Assembly: GCF_001908025.1 (NCBI RefSeq)
Contig: NZ_MQMG01000019.1
Coordinates: forward strand, 1-54,824
Source of the DNA: Geobacillus proteiniphilus
GTDB taxonomy: Bacteria; Bacillota; Bacilli; Bacillales; Anoxybacillaceae
DNA: 54,824 nucleotides
Reading direction: 5' to 3'
In this document: positions 53,862-54,824 of the stretch, piece after piece
Layout: each line of letters starts with the position of its first letter
Position numbering within the stretch: the first letter of the stretch is position 1
Position numbers and translations under genes: made by a program
The notes under the pieces: generated by a model
Told to the model about the DNA's origin: nothing
Databases searched by the model: none
What the model saw: only the letters and a program-made list of their open reading frames with translations

Positions 53862-54149
53862 TTATCGTACGCGCTTTTTGGCCACGGCCTCGTGCAACGC
53901 GGAAAGTTCGCGCTCAAGCCGGTCAAGGAGCGCCTTTCCGTCTTTCGCCTCCACAAGCCCGAGGCGCACCGCAAAATCAATTTCCCGTGACAACCCGAAC
54001 ATTTGCGTGTCAAGCACTTCTTCATACACCGGACATTGCGGCATCGTCAAATGGTCCATTTGCACGCGGATGAGTTGGATGATTTTCTCTGCATCCGCTT
54101 GTAAAAGCGCGTACGCCTTCTCCCGATAGCTCATCGATTCGTCCGTCAC
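53862..54149 (-). CDS. ylaN: YlaN family protein (UPF0358)
   Basis: A 95-residue all-helical soluble protein, with [20 protein letters not shown] and the conserved [30 protein letters not shown] segment. Recent work links YlaN to iron homeostasis and the Fur regulator in Gram-positives; in B. subtilis it is needed under low iron. The GTG at 54149 is 7 bases after GGAGG. It has its own promoter and is divergent from ylaL. Confidence 0.93.
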   Translation of the reverse strand: MTDESMSYREKAYALLQADAEKIIQLIRVQMDHLTMPQCPVYEEVLDTQMFGLSREIDFAVRLGLVEAKDGKALLDRLERELSALHEAVAKKRVR

Positions 54150-54185
54150 ATCGATCCCTCCGTTCTCTCCCCTATCCTTCTTTAC

Positions 54186-54214
54186 ATCTTAACGTGAAAC
54201 AAGCCATTTTGCAA
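54186..54214 (-). promoter_or_regulatory. SigA-type promoter of ylaN
   Basis: On the minus strand TTGCAA (54209-54214) and TAAGAT (54186-54191) are 17 bases apart, about 37 bases before the ylaN start. Confidence 0.6.
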
Positions 54215-54247
54215 GTTGAAACCGTTGACAGCAACCCGGCCTGGAAC

Positions 54248-54276
54248 ATGACAAGCTCTTTCGTTATTATTATACT
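54248..54276 (+). promoter_or_regulatory. SigA-type promoter of ylaL
   Basis: ATGACA (54248-54253) and TATACT (54271-54276) are exactly 17 bases apart, 35 bases before the ylaL start. The 161-base gap therefore holds two divergent promoters. Confidence 0.65.
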
Positions 54277-54311
54277 AAAAACGGTGGGAACATGCAGAGG
54301 AGAGGTGTTTC

Positions 54312-54818
54312 ATGAACGATATTATTGTGCTGACAGGAAAGGTGAAGTTTACGATCACGCTTGACCCCGGCGTCTGGATTTTCGACGACCGGAAAGTAGA
54401 CATGGATGCGTATTTTTCGGAGCCGGCTCCACAGCCGACGGAAGCGGAGCAAGAGGACGAGGAAATCAAAAAGCTGTCGGCATTTTGGGACCGAGAAATT
54501 CAAGAGGGCGCCGTTTTTCCGCCGACGTTGAAAACGGAGCGGCGCTTTTTGAAGGAGAAAATCATCACCGGCTCGTTCGGCATGCCGTTTGCCCCATTTT
54601 TGCGAAACGCTGAGCCGCATGAAGACGCGTCTGAACTTGTCATTGAGACGGAACATGGAGAAACAGTGATCCCTCTGGAAAAGGCGTACGACCTGATTTT
54701 CGCTTTTTCCAAAAACGGAAAACCGTTGCGCGACGACGGTCCGGTGCACATTTATTTTGGCGACGGTTCCAACCGCGAGGCGCCGATTACTCATGTGCGT
54801 CGGCTCGTCGTCCGATGA
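54312..54818 (+). CDS. ylaL: YlaL-like protein of unknown function
   Basis: A 168-residue soluble protein starting MNDIIVLTGKVKFTITLDPG, with an acidic segment in the middle (about 38-52) and a C-terminal half ending in HIYFGDGSNREAPITHVRRLV. No catalytic motif is visible. It matches the Bacillus YlaL position next to ylaN and the family length of about 160. ATG 54312 follows GGAGAGG at 6 bases. The gene ylaM (glutaminase), which lies between ylaL and ylaN in B. subtilis, is absent. Confidence 0.8.
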   Translation: MNDIIVLTGKVKFTITLDPGVWIFDDRKVDMDAYFSEPAPQPTEAEQEDEEIKKLSAFWDREIQEGAVFPPTLKTERRFLKEKIITGSFGMPFAPFLRNAEPHEDASELVIETEHGETVIPLEKAYDLIFAFSKNGKPLRDDGPVHIYFGDGSNREAPITHVRRLVVR

Positions 54819-54824
54819 CCGGGG

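Overview
The window looks like the chromosome of a thermophilic, endospore-forming Gram-positive bacterium, most likely Geobacillus or a close relative. It is GC-rich, gene-dense and has many GTG and TTG starts. The proteins match the Bacillus subtilis division, sporulation and respiration genes in nearly the same order, and the pyruvate carboxylase resembles that of thermophilic Geobacillus. This is inferred from remembered family sequences; no database was searched. Nearly every gene is on the minus strand, so the operons read from high to low coordinates.

Layout, low to high coordinates. (1) 1-5.0 kb: the start of ileS with its T-box leader, then divIVA and the ylmH-ylmG-sepF-ylmE-ylmD-ylmC set. 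(2) 5.1-7.8 kb: the sporulation block sigG, sigE, spoIIGA, with a spoIIG promoter of unusual 22-bp spacing. (3) 7.9-24.5 kb: the division and cell wall (dcw) cluster in reverse: ftsZ, ftsA, sbp, two DUF881 genes, divIB, spoVE, murD, mraY, a small MurF-N-domain-like gene, murE, spoVD, pbpB, ftsL, rsmH. murG, murB and mraZ, present here in B. subtilis, are missing. (4) 24.7-29.6 kb: bshC, a DUF3397 gene, panE, an RsfA-type regulator, a crotonase-family gene and rpmF. (5) 29.7-40.9 kb: the ylb region (ylbN, tmcAL, ylbL, ylbK, ylbJ, coaD, rsmD, a small unknown gene, ylbG, ylbF, an unknown exported protein, ylbE, ylbD, ylbC, ylbA, an Asp23-like gene). (6) 41.1-48.9 kb: caa3 cytochrome oxidase biogenesis (ctaM, ctaG, ctaF, ctaE, ctaD, ctaC, ctaB, and divergent ctaA). 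(7) 49.0-54.8 kb: pyruvate carboxylase, ftsW, ylaN and ylaL.

The genes form four working modules: septum and wall synthesis, switching to the sporulation sigma factors, assembly of the caa3 oxidase with heme A, and anaplerosis (pyc). No rRNA, tRNA, CRISPR array, phage or transposase gene was seen.

The least conventional parts are: a 219-bp palindromic element with terminal inverted repeats and a multi-hairpin core at 40909-41127; a plus-strand series of hairpins ending in a strong terminator at 36306-36481, with no gene upstream of it; and an orphan MurF-N-like protein at 16861-17316. Positions of motifs are read from the sequence. Functions come from family knowledge, and promoter calls are pattern matches only.
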